DNA of 64,000 nt from Lachnospiraceae bacterium (GTDB lineage Bacteria; Bacillota; Clostridia; Lachnospirales; Lachnospiraceae), in the NCBI GenBank assembly GCA_900759665.1, contig CAAEWE010000058.1, positions 13,729 through 77,728 on the forward strand. The letters run 5' to 3'. The translations under genes and the position numbers were made by a program. This document shows positions 17,626 through 25,948 of this stretch, piece by piece. Each line of letters opens with the position of its first letter. Positions within the stretch are counted from its first letter, which is position 1. Below the pieces are notes generated by a model, which was not told the origin of the DNA, did not search any database, and was given only the letters and a program-made list of their open reading frames with translations.

Positions 17626-18582
17626 ATGGGATTAATAAATAATTTTATTTTCAACTCAATCAAACAAAAAGAAGACAATTTCACAAAAATAGTACGTGCT
17701 TATGATAATGGCGAAACCTGGGCACAAAAAGAATTTAATAATCTATTAAAAAATGGTGATCAAAATATCCTATATCAAATTGACAGTATACGACAAAAAA
17801 TCTATGCTAATGATGCAAAAAAAAATGATCCAAAAGCAATGTTTTATTATGGTATATCATCTCACGATTTCAATACATTTATGAGAATGTTAGTTCCATT
17901 GGCTGAACAAGGAAATGTAGATGCAATAATTGCCATAGCATCAGAATACTCACTTGGAACCATTACCTCAAGCAACGCCGAAGAAAGTTTTAAATGGTAT
18001 TTAAAAGCTGCTCGCCTTGGAGATGTTTCCTCTCAAAATATCGTTGCATTGTCCTATACATGCAATGATGGATGTGGCGAAATCAATTACGATAAAGCTT
18101 TTCATTGGTATTCTGCCTCCGCCAAACAAAACAATGCCAGTGGTTACTGTGGAATGGCAACCTGCTATGAACATTGGCAAGATGAATTGGTCTTTCCACT
18201 ACACGAAGCCACTTCCGTGCTGCACCAAAGGAATTATTCTGACATTAACGATGCCAGCCTTAAATATGACGAAAAGCGAATTGATTGTTATGAAACTGCA
18301 CGGAACTTCATTTCAAACAATGATGAAGCTATCGAAACCTTCTACGGATTAGCAAAAAGCTATGCGTCAGCCAGCAAACATCTTTCTAATCAGAGCAATA
18401 TACAAATGGCACAAAAATTGGCTATTTACTACTATTACGTAGCACACGACTGTGGTCACCCATATGGATTAAAATATGCAAAAGAGATTGCTGACAATAA
18501 TAATATTTATGTCAATTTCTACAACATTGATGACTGGGCTGAAAAAGAAGGCATCATTACCTCTGAGCATGTAGAAAATTAG
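17626..18582 (+). CDS. Sel1-like repeat protein
   Basis: A 318-residue helical repeat protein. Sel1/TPR-like units are visible as DAIIAIASEYSLG, AEESFKWYLKAARLGDVSSQ and YDKAFHWYSASAKQNNASGYCGMA. There is no signal peptide or membrane segment, so it is probably a cytoplasmic adaptor. GGGAGGAATTAAACAC precedes the ATG. It is AT-rich, unlike the CHAP operon next to it, and is the only plus-strand gene in the island. A strong terminator follows directly. Function is unknown; such repeats usually mediate protein contacts. Confidence 0.8.
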   Translation: MGLINNFIFNSIKQKEDNFTKIVRAYDNGETWAQKEFNNLLKNGDQNILYQIDSIRQKIYANDAKKNDPKAMFYYGISSHDFNTFMRMLVPLAEQGNVDAIIAIASEYSLGTITSSNAEESFKWYLKAARLGDVSSQNIVALSYTCNDGCGEINYDKAFHWYSASAKQNNASGYCGMATCYEHWQDELVFPLHEATSVLHQRNYSDINDASLKYDEKRIDCYETARNFISNNDEAIETFYGLAKSYASASKHLSNQSNIQMAQKLAIYYYYVAHDCGHPYGLKYAKEIADNNNIYVNFYNIDDWAEKEGIITSEHVEN

Positions 18583-18590
18583 TAATCAAA

Positions 18591-18630
18591 AGGTCTGAAC
18601 CACTCAACACGAGTGATTCAGACCTTTTTA
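18591..18630. terminator. rho-independent terminator between Sel1 gene and the island operon
   Basis: AGGTCTGAA pairs with TTCAGACCT, with an inner CACTC/GAGTG stem, followed by TTTTT on the plus strand. It terminates the Sel1 gene; the A-rich left side could also serve the minus-strand operon that ends at 18653. Confidence 0.85.
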
Positions 18631-18652
18631 CTTATTCCACCGACTATGTTAT

Positions 18653-19090
18653 TTAGCCTTCATTAAACGTTTCTTGAAATGCTTGTTGAAAAATATCATT
18701 CAAGACATCATAAAATGCATGCTCTTCCTTTTGATTTTTAGGTCCTAAAAGTGCTTTTCCAAGAATCCCCATCTGCTGAGTTGATACTTCTCTTCTCCAG
18801 TTTTTACTGTCTCCAATCATATACTGTGTCAAATAACAACCATTTTCATTATTGTCAAATGCAAACGCATATCCGTAATAATCCTTCATATGCATTGTAT
18901 TATAGATTGTAATACATGGATACACCTTTCCAAGAAGTCCTTTTTTCTTACACTCATCTTTAGCAATCGTAAGGTTAATTCCATTCATCCTTGCCAATTC
19001 TGATATCTTCTGTGCAAACAAATCTAATGAAAAACCACTTCCACAAAATGCTGGATTACCACAAATTCTTTCATCTAATACTTTAATCAT
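18653..19090 (-). CDS. unknown 145-residue protein at the end of the RiPP-like cluster
   Basis: A soluble protein starting MIKVLDERICGNPAFCGSG, which I do not recognise. It has five Cys, no signal peptide and no membrane helix. It is the last gene of the minus-strand chain, 72 bases after the 41-residue peptide gene. Its own SD is weak; a strong AAAGGAG instead serves an 8-codon ORF whose TGA overlaps this ATG (ATGA), so translation is probably coupled. Position suggests a partner, immunity protein or processing factor for the peptide; none of these can be shown from sequence. Confidence 0.6.
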   Translation of the reverse strand: MIKVLDERICGNPAFCGSGFSLDLFAQKISELARMNGINLTIAKDECKKKGLLGKVYPCITIYNTMHMKDYYGYAFAFDNNENGCYLTQYMIGDSKNWRREVSTQQMGILGKALLGPKNQKEEHAFYDVLNDIFQQAFQETFNEG

Positions 19091-19113
19091 TTTTCTTTCG
19101 ATGTATAAAACAT
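19087..19113 (-). CDS. 8-residue leader ORF coupled to the 145-residue protein
   Basis: ATG at 19113, preceded by AAAGGAGCAG, encodes MFYTSKEK and stops at TGA (19087-19089), which overlaps the next ATG in ATGA. The good SD in front of the mini-ORF and the poor one in front of the gene suggest re-initiation. It may be no more than a translational start device. Confidence 0.4.
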   Translation of the reverse strand: MFYTSKEK

Positions 19114-19162
19114 CTGCTCCTTTCTACAAAATATGCTCACTTAAATTAAACAAGTAATTTAA

Positions 19163-19288
19163 TTAATGATCCTCTCCATATCTTGCTCTAACACAATGCC
19201 CACCTTCGCAAGATGAACGATCACTTGCCTCTGTATTAACTTTTACAGACACAACAACTTTTTTGATTTCTGGTTTTTGATAATTCAT
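19163..19288 (-). CDS. 41-residue candidate RiPP precursor peptide
   Basis: ATG at 19288, preceded by AGAAAGGAGG, opens a 41-codon frame starting MNYQKPEIKKVVVSVKV and ending TAA at 19163. The first 24 residues resemble the KPEI-type leaders of clostridial radical SAM-modified peptides; the C-terminal part SSCEGGHCVRARYGEDH has two Cys (27 and 32) around EGGH. It lies 17 bases downstream of a radical SAM/SPASM gene, itself preceded by a PqqD-like gene. A thioether or other crosslink at Cys, Gly or His is plausible, but the modification is inferred. Confidence 0.75.
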   Translation of the reverse strand: MNYQKPEIKKVVVSVKVNTEASDRSSCEGGHCVRARYGEDH

Positions 19289-19305
19289 AAAGTAATGCCT
19301 CCTTT

Positions 19306-20424
19306 CTACGGTTTTGCCAAATTTATCGCCTGTTCAAACGATATTTTATCCTCATAAAATGCCTTTCTTATATGAGCACTTTTACAAGCTTCTGAATCTC
19401 TATATTCCGGATTTCCATAAAGTAAATCCATTTCTGCCGGACAAATATCGCAATAATAGATCGACTCGCATCCCTTACATTTATATTTATCCGATGCCAC
19501 CAATTCCCCATATTTCCCAAACTCATCCCAAATCATGTCATAATTGCTTTTTTCCAGTTTTATTCCTCTGTGTCTTAATTTCATACACGGACACATATTG
19601 CCTTGGTAATCAATTACAAAACTATTCATTGCAACATTGCACGAATACACCTTTTCATTTTTTAACAACCACTCTATAATCTGATCGTGATTAGATATCT
19701 TCTCTCGCGTTCCATTTGTTATCTGTGAGTAATAGTCCTCAAATTCATTCTTAAGCACAATATCCAAAGAAATTCGATGGTTTCTTGGATCTTCATTTTT
19801 ATCAATTGTTGGACAAATATCAAATGTATATACAAAAGGAATATCTAATCTTTCAGCAAGCTTTTTCATATCAGTTAATTCTGGCAATGTGATATCAATA
19901 ATCGGAGACTTCAATGAAATTCTCACACCTGCCTCCCTTATTTTAATACAATTTTCTATGACTCTTTCAAACGCATTATGCACTCCTGTAACCTTGTAAA
20001 ACGTCTCTTCATTTGCACCATATAACGAAATATCTACCAATAATGGAGGATATTTTTTTAATATCTCAATTAAATTATCAGTAAAAAAATATCCATTCGT
20101 AAACAGTTCTACTAGAAATCCTTTTTTCTTAGCATACAAATATATTTTATCAAAATCTTTTCTAGTTAATATTTCTCCGCCCGTAAATGTTAAAAAAAGT
20201 ATCCCTTTATCATATAAAATATCCATTATTTGCACTATTTGTTCATAGGTCATATCCTGTTCGCCATGAAAATGCTGCAAATAACAATGTACACAATTAA
20301 AATTACATCTTGCAGTAATCTCAAATAAAACGGAGAATGGTTTTCTTTCCCTCATCCATTTTTCTCGCTTTTCTTCATTAAAATTTAAAATAGTCATATG
20401 TAACTTTTCATTAATTTCTTCCAT
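19306..20424 (-). CDS. radical SAM/SPASM peptide maturase (41-residue peptide cluster)
   Basis: A 372-residue enzyme with CX3CX2C at residues 40-47 (CNFNCVHC), the TFTGGEILTRKDF motif and ISLYGANEETF typical of peptide-modifying members. The SPASM part holds SCN, then MCPC, CKGCESIYYCDICP and a final Cys in SEACKSAH, consistent with two extra iron-sulfur clusters. The ATG at 20424 is 3 bases after the PqqD-like stop, with GGAGGA 10 bases before it. Together with the PqqD-like protein (leader binding) and the 41-residue peptide it forms a minimal RiPP module. AT-rich like its neighbours. Confidence 0.88.
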   Translation of the reverse strand: MEEINEKLHMTILNFNEEKREKWMRERKPFSVLFEITARCNFNCVHCYLQHFHGEQDMTYEQIVQIMDILYDKGILFLTFTGGEILTRKDFDKIYLYAKKKGFLVELFTNGYFFTDNLIEILKKYPPLLVDISLYGANEETFYKVTGVHNAFERVIENCIKIREAGVRISLKSPIIDITLPELTDMKKLAERLDIPFVYTFDICPTIDKNEDPRNHRISLDIVLKNEFEDYYSQITNGTREKISNHDQIIEWLLKNEKVYSCNVAMNSFVIDYQGNMCPCMKLRHRGIKLEKSNYDMIWDEFGKYGELVASDKYKCKGCESIYYCDICPAEMDLLYGNPEYRDSEACKSAHIRKAFYEDKISFEQAINLAKP

Positions 20425-20427
20425 CGA

Positions 20428-20709
20428 CTAGCATTCCTCCAAAAAACCTTCCTGTTTTAATGATTCAATATAAACTTTAACATCTCTCAATAAGTCTTCT
20501 TCCGGAATTTTTTCCGAAATATTCTTCTTTAACGCTTCCACTAGTCCATATGCATTGATTGGTTTTGACAACTGTTCCCAAAGGAATTCTCCTATTTCAT
20601 TAAGTTGATATAAAAAACACTCATCATCAAAATAGTTTTGCGTTGCATCAATTAAAAATATCTCACCATGTATATTTCTCTTTATAACATCTTTTCTTCT
20701 TGTAATCAT
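20428..20709 (-). CDS. PqqD-like RiPP recognition protein
   Basis: A 93-residue PqqD-family protein, starting MITRRKDVIKRNIHGEIFLI, with the typical NYFDDECFLYQLNEIGEFLWEQL stretch and C-terminal helical part ending in VYIESLKQEGFLEEC. PqqD-like proteins bind the precursor leader and present it to the radical SAM enzyme. It directly precedes that enzyme. It lies 58 bases after the nuclease gene, the widest gap between the two parts of the chain, so this could be where a second promoter starts. Confidence 0.8.
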   Translation of the reverse strand: MITRRKDVIKRNIHGEIFLIDATQNYFDDECFLYQLNEIGEFLWEQLSKPINAYGLVEALKKNISEKIPEEDLLRDVKVYIESLKQEGFLEEC

Positions 20710-20767
20710 ATCGTATGTCTTCCCATTCCCTTTCGCTCAGCACAGCACCTACAATGCTCCACAAAAT

Positions 20768-21220
20768 TTATATATCATCCGCTTCTTCTGGAAGTTCAAA
20801 CTCTTCTTTATTTAAATTTTCATTTGTCAAGGAAAAAAATTCTTCCTGTTTTCGACCTTCTTGATCTGTAATCGTATATTTTCCTATTATTGCATGCGGA
20901 CGCCAAGTATTTTCCTGATAATAGGGCTCAATTTCAACGTGTACATCATTACCATGCTCTAATTTATTAGCCCAAGTGTTTTCCAATGTTTTATATGCAC
21001 TCCTGTTTATAAAACGATTCTGTGCAATCAAATTATCTAATTCGCCACTTCCACCAAACCGGCTTCCGATCAAATGTCCTCCATCGTCCGCATCGTGCCG
21101 AAATACACCTCCCGCTTTTAATTGAGCGGAAGCATTTCTTACTCCCCTTTCTAAATGTAAATCTCCCTCTGCCAAAACAATCCTGCCGTCATCATCTTTT
21201 TCATATGAATATCCATTCAT
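20768..21220 (-). CDS. DNA/RNA non-specific endonuclease domain, probably the second half of a frameshifted gene
   Basis: A 150-residue nuclease of the Endonuclea_NS_2 type often found at the C-terminus of polymorphic toxins. The active-site motif is DDGGHLIGSRFGGSGE (catalytic His), followed by LDNLIAQNRFINRSAYKTLENTWA (metal-binding Asn). No signal peptide. The in-frame ATG at 21220 has only a distant GAGG (about 14 bases). The frame stays open upstream through DEVNSYE to an A9 run at 21242-21250, where it lies in the -1 frame of the acidic ORF. A ribosome slipping at A AAA AAG would make a fused acidic-nuclease protein of about 267 residues. Confidence 0.85.
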   Translation of the reverse strand: MNGYSYEKDDDGRIVLAEGDLHLERGVRNASAQLKAGGVFRHDADDGGHLIGSRFGGSGELDNLIAQNRFINRSAYKTLENTWANKLEHGNDVHVEIEPYYQENTWRPHAIIGKYTITDQEGRKQEEFFSLTNENLNKEEFELPEEADDI

Positions 21221-21231
21221 TTCATAAGAAT

Positions 21232-21570
21232 TTACCTCATCTTTTTTTTTACATACTCATAAACCTCTGGTTCTTCATCTTCCCCAATCTCCTCCCACTC
21301 ATCAAGCATCTGACTTAATTCATCAGAAATATCTTGTTCTTCATAATCTTCTCTGACATCAGATTCCATGTCCCCAACTTCTTCATATTCCTCTGAAATA
21401 TCGACTTCATCATCGTAATATTCTGCAACTTCATCATAGTCAATATCACTTGAATCATACTCCACATCTGTAATATCAAGCATATCATCCAACACTGGAG
21501 TATCTACAACATCACTGCCGATATCATCCACATATTCCGTATCAAAACTCATATCATCCATTCTTCTCAT
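21232..21570 (-). CDS. very acidic protein, probable N-terminal half of the nuclease by -1 frameshift
   Basis: A 112-residue protein in which about four residues in ten are Asp or Glu, from MRRMDDMSFDTEYVDD to EPEVYEYVKKKMR. No fold is recognised; it may be disordered, a DNA mimic, or a nuclease-neutralising region. Its start overlaps the end of the HerA-like gene by 17 bases, with GAGGAAAGGGG before the ATG. It ends two codons after an A9G run; the -1 frame from there leads into the nuclease. So it may be expressed both alone and as the N-terminus of a nuclease fusion, or the A run may have lost a base. Confidence 0.7.
   Translation of the reverse strand: MRRMDDMSFDTEYVDDIGSDVVDTPVLDDMLDITDVEYDSSDIDYDEVAEYYDDEVDISEEYEEVGDMESDVREDYEEQDISDELSQMLDEWEEIGEDEEPEVYEYVKKKMR
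21241..21250 (-). promoter_or_regulatory. A9G slippery run with A AAA AAG heptamer
   Basis: On the minus strand the codons read GTA AAA AAA AAG ATG AGG TAA in the acidic frame. Slipping back one base after AAG gives GAT GAG GTA AAT TCT TAT GAA ATG, which enters the nuclease frame. A AAA AAG is the heptamer used in E. coli dnaX. An AGAGG lies about 17 bases upstream, farther than the dnaX stimulatory SD. No strong downstream hairpin is obvious. Confidence 0.65.
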
Positions 21571-24226
21571 CCCCTTTCCTCTCTTTTGTAAACAAGGTAA
21601 TCAATTTAATCTTTTCTTTATCATCCATTTTGTATAATCTGTCATTCAACTGAAGTTTTCGAAACAATTTAATTCTTACACAAATAACAAATCCTCGATC
21701 ATCTCTGTACCCCATCGCTGCCATCTTTTTTCCGAAAAGTAACGGAATACTTAAAAAAACACCTCTAATTGTTCTTTTTCTATCTGCATTCTTATATAAT
21801 GCATCAACACAAACCGCATAGGCCTCACTGGAAATATATTCTGCATCCGCCTTTATTCTAAAATTACAACCTTTACCATATAATCCGCACAAATAACACT
21901 CTTTATATGGACACAATAACTTTTGTTTATCATCCCAGTAATGCATGAATTTTCTAATCAGATCATTGTCTATACTTAATTTAATTTGCTTCTTTTCTCT
22001 TATATCCTCCGTCATCACAAGCTGCGGTTTACTAAATGCTGTAGAATAAACATATGCTTCACCAACTTGCAAACAAGAAAGATTTTCTTCCATTTCTGCA
22101 TCCATATTGGTACTGTCCGCAATCAGTCTCCGTTCTGATGCCTCCACAAGCCGAAACACAATTTTGGTATCAGAAGCAGCAATGATATCATGAGTCACTT
22201 TTGACGGTGATTGATCCGCAATAATAACACCCGTTCCATACGCCCTGATTTCTTTAAGCATCCTTTGTAATGATCTCACTGTTGATGATCCTGCAGAAAT
22301 ATCTGAATTATCTCCTCTCTCTTCTGGTGATAACAGAACATGTGCCTCATCAATCATCAAAACATTCTTGAGGTTGGTTCCTATACTTGAACTATTTATC
22401 TTGGTATATGCACAAACATCAACCAACAATAATGCCATGATCAATGCTTTTTGCTCCATGTTTTCTATGGAATTTAGTTCTATGATTGTCGGTCTTGAAA
22501 TTAAATCTTCAATAGGTATGGTATTGATCGAATCATAAATATTGCTATTCATGTCAATTAAATTCATCAATCTCATAACACCTGCTGTTTCCAAATTTGA
22601 TTTTACATCCTTGCTATAATTTGATGTTTGGAGCAATTTCTTAAATACTATAATAAATTCATGTAAACCAAATATAGTAACATCCTTGTCATCAGATGTA
22701 CTATAATTTTTCCATCCGTATTTCGTATAGCATTGTTGTATAGCGTTTTGGAATAATAAATCTAATGGTGATGGCATAGAAAAAGCAGCCATAAATGCAC
22801 TTACCAAAACAGGTTTATATTGCTCCACCGTAATTCCTTTTAATGGAATAAACGGATTAATGATAAATGGGGAAACACTAACATTTCCCGGTGTAAAAAT
22901 TTGTATATCCGGCAATTGTTCTATCAAAGCTCTATACTCTGTCTTAGTCGGTTCGACTATCAAAAACGGAATGTTTCTTTCAGCAAGTTGCAACATCAAA
23001 TTGATAGAAAAGGTTGTTTTGCCGGTTCCTGGCATTCCCACAATCAATACATGCTTTGACAGTATTCTTTGGTCACATCCAATAGTAACTTTTTTCATAT
23101 CTGATGATATTAATTGCCCAAACTTTATATTAGAATCACTAATAACCTCTTCTTTTAACTGCTCTCTTTGCTTTTTATATCTGTTTTCCTCAATGCCAGA
23201 CATATTTCCATCATAAACCGGCAAACGAAAAAAAGAACTTATCTCTTCAATCGTCATCATCAAGGGAAGTCGGTACAAATAATTAGAGAGCGGAATATAT
23301 TTACGAATTTTCATATTTCTATATTTGTGCATTAATAATGCACTCACATTCCATATATAATTAGGAAATTCATCGATTATATTGCCGACACTTTTTGATA
23401 TATCAATACAATTTCCCTCAAAACTACCAATATTACTGTCTCCACCTTTTAAAAGACCAATAATTTTAGCAGATAAAATAGCACAATCTTCTCTTGTTCC
23501 AAAAACCAATAAATTTGACAAAAACATAGGAGCATCCCGATTATCTTTATAATAAGATAATACTTCAAACGGTTCCTGAGCACATGTATCTTTTAAAAGC
23601 TGTCCATTAACAGGTATTCCTTTTGATAATCCTTCCAGTTCAGAACAATGTTGTATTAATATTGTAATTTCATTATCATACAATTTTGTTGGTAATATAC
23701 TAAACGAAATACCACAATTCTCCATCTGACTCAAGGCATTAATCAGAGACGCCAACCCCTCAGTATTATCTGATGGAATAATCTCTGTATAATAAAATGG
23801 ACAAACACTAGACGGATTAATAACTACTTTTTCCTTTTTCTCCACAGCATACACCATACTTTTAACATCCTGTCTCCAAAGGTAATCAAAAGTTTGATGG
23901 CAATGTTCTGAGTCCTGACAAGAATATCCAAAATCCGATACTACATTTTGAATGTTATTTATAAGCATTTTAACGCTTGATACTGCTCCTGTACTTACAT
24001 TGTCTATCTTTCGCACAACAATATAAATATGTATTTTCGAGGTATATGATTGATTATCAACTTTCTCAGTCAACCAAATAATTTCATAAGCAACATTCTG
24101 ATTATCAAGTCTATACAACTCTCCTAAAACATTTTCAAAATCTGAAATTGTGTCTGAGAAAGTAACAATTTCCAGCATATCAACTGCCAAAAAACGATTG
24201 TCTGCTAATTCATACACCTGTACCAT
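21554..24226 (-). CDS. HerA/FtsK-like ATPase
   Basis: An 890-residue protein. The first 380 residues have no family I recognise. The ATPase core follows: Walker A GMPGTGKT (397-404), the EPTKTEYR motif, Walker B VLMIDEAH (622-629) and a sensor-like segment GVIIADQSPS, an arrangement of DUF87/HerA or VirB4-type pumps that form hexameric rings on DNA or drive export. A C-terminal cluster CX4CX2CX6C (772-787, CPYKECYLC) could hold zinc or an iron-sulfur cluster. It overlaps the acidic ORF and lies 6 bases after the TIR gene. HerA ATPases pair with nucleases or NADases in known anti-phage systems, which fits both neighbours, but this gene set is not one I recognise. Confidence 0.8.
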   Translation of the reverse strand: MVQVYELADNRFLAVDMLEIVTFSDTISDFENVLGELYRLDNQNVAYEIIWLTEKVDNQSYTSKIHIYIVVRKIDNVSTGAVSSVKMLINNIQNVVSDFGYSCQDSEHCHQTFDYLWRQDVKSMVYAVEKKEKVVINPSSVCPFYYTEIIPSDNTEGLASLINALSQMENCGISFSILPTKLYDNEITILIQHCSELEGLSKGIPVNGQLLKDTCAQEPFEVLSYYKDNRDAPMFLSNLLVFGTREDCAILSAKIIGLLKGGDSNIGSFEGNCIDISKSVGNIIDEFPNYIWNVSALLMHKYRNMKIRKYIPLSNYLYRLPLMMTIEEISSFFRLPVYDGNMSGIEENRYKKQREQLKEEVISDSNIKFGQLISSDMKKVTIGCDQRILSKHVLIVGMPGTGKTTFSINLMLQLAERNIPFLIVEPTKTEYRALIEQLPDIQIFTPGNVSVSPFIINPFIPLKGITVEQYKPVLVSAFMAAFSMPSPLDLLFQNAIQQCYTKYGWKNYSTSDDKDVTIFGLHEFIIVFKKLLQTSNYSKDVKSNLETAGVMRLMNLIDMNSNIYDSINTIPIEDLISRPTIIELNSIENMEQKALIMALLLVDVCAYTKINSSSIGTNLKNVLMIDEAHVLLSPEERGDNSDISAGSSTVRSLQRMLKEIRAYGTGVIIADQSPSKVTHDIIAASDTKIVFRLVEASERRLIADSTNMDAEMEENLSCLQVGEAYVYSTAFSKPQLVMTEDIREKKQIKLSIDNDLIRKFMHYWDDKQKLLCPYKECYLCGLYGKGCNFRIKADAEYISSEAYAVCVDALYKNADRKRTIRGVFLSIPLLFGKKMAAMGYRDDRGFVICVRIKLFRKLQLNDRLYKMDDKEKIKLITLFTKERKGDEKNG

Positions 24227-24232
24227 ACTTTA

Positions 24233-25933
24233 TTAACCTCTCAATCCCTGTATATAATCATCTAATTCGCTTATTTTATTTACGCATGTTTCATACGTTT
24301 CTTTTTGTTTTTCCAAATCAGCAATAAAAGACTCAAGCACCTGTTTTCTTAGAGCAATACCATCATAATTTTTTTGCTCTTTTTGCAGCATTGGTTTTTT
24401 AATAAGTGTCTCAATACTCATAACGACAGCACGATAAATCCCCCATATAATAAGGATTGCTACGCTTGAAAACACGCCATCCATTATGCTTTCTGTAACG
24501 CAGATATACAATGCCCAAACTATGCATACTATAATTGATAGTCTGAAATCATGAGGTTTCGATAATTTCTTTATTTTTGGTTTCAGCTCGTTCAGTTGCA
24601 ACTGCAACATTCTAGTTTCTTCCCTTTTCTGACTTATCTCTGGCGATACATCCCTATATCCTGCATTTTGATTTTGATAATAATTCCTCTCATCTTCCGC
24701 TTTTCTTATTGCCAGTCTCTTATCCTGCTCTTGTATTCTTCTTGTATATTCTCCCCACTCCTCCTGTATTGTTTTCGCCTTGTCTGGATTTGCAACCATG
24801 ATTGCATGTTGTACCATATTTTCCATCTCAGAAGCCAATTTATTATCCAAATGAGTTAAACATTCACTTTGTACATAAGGTACCCCCCACCATCCACGAT
24901 AATCTTCCGGATACCTATTTTGCATTTCAACATATAATTCATATGCTTTTTGAGTTTCATTCAGTCTCAAAAATGTTTCCGCATTGGCTGCTAAGCGGTT
25001 CACCTCAGATGTTTCTTCCTTTTGGAGATTCACAGTCTTTGTTTTGCTGTTCTGGATGACATTATTAACGCCCTCTACCAGATATTCCACATATCCTATT
25101 TTGTTCAAATCAAAAGATTGAAATGCAGAAAATTCCATTGGCATTTCATATGGAGATATATTTTTAAAGCATGCAATCAGTGTTTTATCCTTATTTTCTT
25201 TCTTTAATTCCAAAAAACGAGACCATTCATTCTTCACCCAGGTAGAATTATAATATTCCGTTTTAGTTCCCAGAACAATCATTACCGTTGCACTCATCAA
25301 TGCAGCATATATATACGGTTCATACTCTTGTCCAAGCTTACTCTCTAACGATTTTTTGGCAAAAAATGTGCGGTATCCTGCCTGCTCTAACGAGTTATAA
25401 ATATTATATGCTATCATGCTGTCTTCCGTTGGCTCTCCATTTTCCATCTTATCTTTATAACAGATAAAGACATCATACGGCTTCTCTTCTTTTACAATTT
25501 TAATATATTTATTATAAATCTCGTCAATTTTGGTTGCTTCTTCTTGAAAAACATAAGATTCGTATATATCTGCATTTTGCAACGCTGCTTTATAATCCGG
25601 ATCATCAAAAATAGAATGATCCTGTATTCTATGACATGTTGGTTTCCTTTCTCCGCTAATATCATTTACATACTCAATACCATATCGGCTTAAAACCATT
25701 CCCCAATGAGCCGCTGAATCTTTATGATCTTCTCGAAGCAAATCATCAAAAACAGATATTGCACCATCAAAATCCAGATTTTGTCTTAAAAACGTAGCAC
25801 GATTAAATAAATTTTCTATTTTGTCCTTATTTTTGGATACAATCATTTTCGAATCACAATACTTGCATGTTGCTATTGAAGTACTTTCATCAAAATCGAT
25901 ATTCGCTCCACACACCTCACACTTTAATATCAT
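24233..25933 (-). CDS. zinc-ribbon/TIR-domain protein with C-terminal membrane segments
   Basis: A 566-residue protein. Residues 5-26 form a CX2C-CX2C zinc ribbon (KCEVCG, TCKYCDS). A short TPR-like region follows (NLFNRATFLRQNLDFDGAI). The TIR domain spans about 151-295, starting KPYDVFICYKDK and including the acidic GQEYEPYIYAALMSA region and NEWSRFLEL. A coiled segment leads to two hydrophobic helices (about 464-481 and 488-506) and a helical tail. The ribbon-TPR-TIR layout occurs in other Firmicutes. TIR domains of bacterial defence proteins cleave NAD or make signal nucleotides; whether this one does is unknown. It is 15 bases after the SPFH gene. Confidence 0.85.
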   Translation of the reverse strand: MILKCEVCGANIDFDESTSIATCKYCDSKMIVSKNKDKIENLFNRATFLRQNLDFDGAISVFDDLLREDHKDSAAHWGMVLSRYGIEYVNDISGERKPTCHRIQDHSIFDDPDYKAALQNADIYESYVFQEEATKIDEIYNKYIKIVKEEKPYDVFICYKDKMENGEPTEDSMIAYNIYNSLEQAGYRTFFAKKSLESKLGQEYEPYIYAALMSATVMIVLGTKTEYYNSTWVKNEWSRFLELKKENKDKTLIACFKNISPYEMPMEFSAFQSFDLNKIGYVEYLVEGVNNVIQNSKTKTVNLQKEETSEVNRLAANAETFLRLNETQKAYELYVEMQNRYPEDYRGWWGVPYVQSECLTHLDNKLASEMENMVQHAIMVANPDKAKTIQEEWGEYTRRIQEQDKRLAIRKAEDERNYYQNQNAGYRDVSPEISQKREETRMLQLQLNELKPKIKKLSKPHDFRLSIIVCIVWALYICVTESIMDGVFSSVAILIIWGIYRAVVMSIETLIKKPMLQKEQKNYDGIALRKQVLESFIADLEKQKETYETCVNKISELDDYIQGLRG

Positions 25934-25948
25934 CAGTACCTCCCATTA

